Origin: Lichenostomus cassidix
Taxonomy: Eukaryota > Chordata > Aves > Passeriformes > Meliphagidae
Reading direction: 5' to 3'
Length of the DNA stretch: 64,000 nucleotides
NCBI GenBank assembly: GCA_008360975.2
Contig: CM039182.1
Coordinates: 21,486,324 to 21,550,323, forward strand
A model generated the notes under the pieces. It ran no database searches and was not told the origin of the DNA. It saw only the letters and a program-made list of their open reading frames with translations. This document shows positions 63,710 through 64,000 of this stretch, in pieces; the stretch's first letter is position 1, and every line of letters begins with the position of its first letter. Position numbers and translations under genes: made by a program.

Positions 63710-64000
63710 TGTGGTGGCTTGACCTTGGCTGGCTGCCAGTTGTCCACCAAATAATTCTCTAACTCCCCCCTCCATCAGCAGGATGGGGGAGAAAATACAA
63801 AAAAAAAATGGAGTGATAAAGACAGTGAGATCACTTAGGAAGTACCATCATGGGCAAAACTGACTCAACTCAACTTGAGGAAGATTAGTTTAATTTCTTG
63901 CCAATTAAACAGAGTAAGGTAATGAAAAATAAGAACAAATCTGTAATCACTCCCTTCTTTCCAGGCTCACTTTCACTCCCAACTCTTCTTCCTCCTACTT
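63710..64000 (-). mobile_element. Avian ERV LTR, copy 2, cut by window end
   Basis: Collinear with 6233 onward. It shares TG start, 'ttg.ccttggctggctgcc', 'ctccatcagcaggatgggg', 'accatcatgggcaaaactgactca', 'ggaagattagtttaatt' and 'ccaggctcactttcactcccaactc' in the same order. The family's poly(A) site is mutated here too (AAGAAA). Same orientation as copy 1, 57 kb away. The rest lies beyond the window. Confidence 0.75.

Overview
The window looks like a gene-poor stretch of a bird genome, most likely a passerine. It is AT-rich and CpG-poor, and no reading frame longer than 183 codons is present. The recognisable content is avian interspersed repeats: CR1 LINE 3' ends, LTRs of bird endogenous retroviruses (ERVs) and microsatellites. 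I found no protein-coding exon, tRNA, rRNA, CRISPR array or prokaryotic feature that I could defend. The window could be intergenic or lie inside a very long intron.

Layout. 1-6232 is mostly unique AT-rich DNA with an old CR1 tail (about 4744-4945) and a short CATC microsatellite. 6233-7218 is an old solo LTR of a family whose second copy enters the window at 63710. 7219-13474 is unique DNA with a degenerate purine-rich minisatellite (7875-8070), a TA-rich patch (10595-10690), a GC-rich patch (11221-11480) and a perfect 20-bp hairpin (12707-12753). 13475-14228 is a CR1 3' fragment on the plus strand. 14229-53495 is mainly unique DNA. It is interrupted by a TA/pentanucleotide array (19175-19518), a TATCTA-type array with higher-order punctuation (37945-38217), a 123-nt run made only of A and C (52583-52705), and several micro-duplications. 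Some segments rich in TAATTA and octamer motifs look like candidate developmental enhancers, but only by composition. 53496-54129 keeps unusually many CpGs and may be a solo LTR.

The main object is a complete LTR provirus on the minus strand at 57253-62860. Two LTRs of 752 and 744 bp are flanked by a 5-bp target duplication (CCCAG). A primer-binding site beside the 5' LTR matches the last 18 nt of a serine tRNA. Each LTR carries a TATA box and an AATAAA signal. The interior is only about 4.1 kb and has no sense-strand ORF of 60 codons or more, so it looks non-autonomous. Its two LTRs are identical over 271 bp at the U5/R end but differ strongly toward U3. Ordinary ageing of a provirus does not predict that pattern, and it is the most notable anomaly here.

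Repeat-family assignments and the tRNA match come from memory, not from a search. No undescribed defence or metabolic system is visible.
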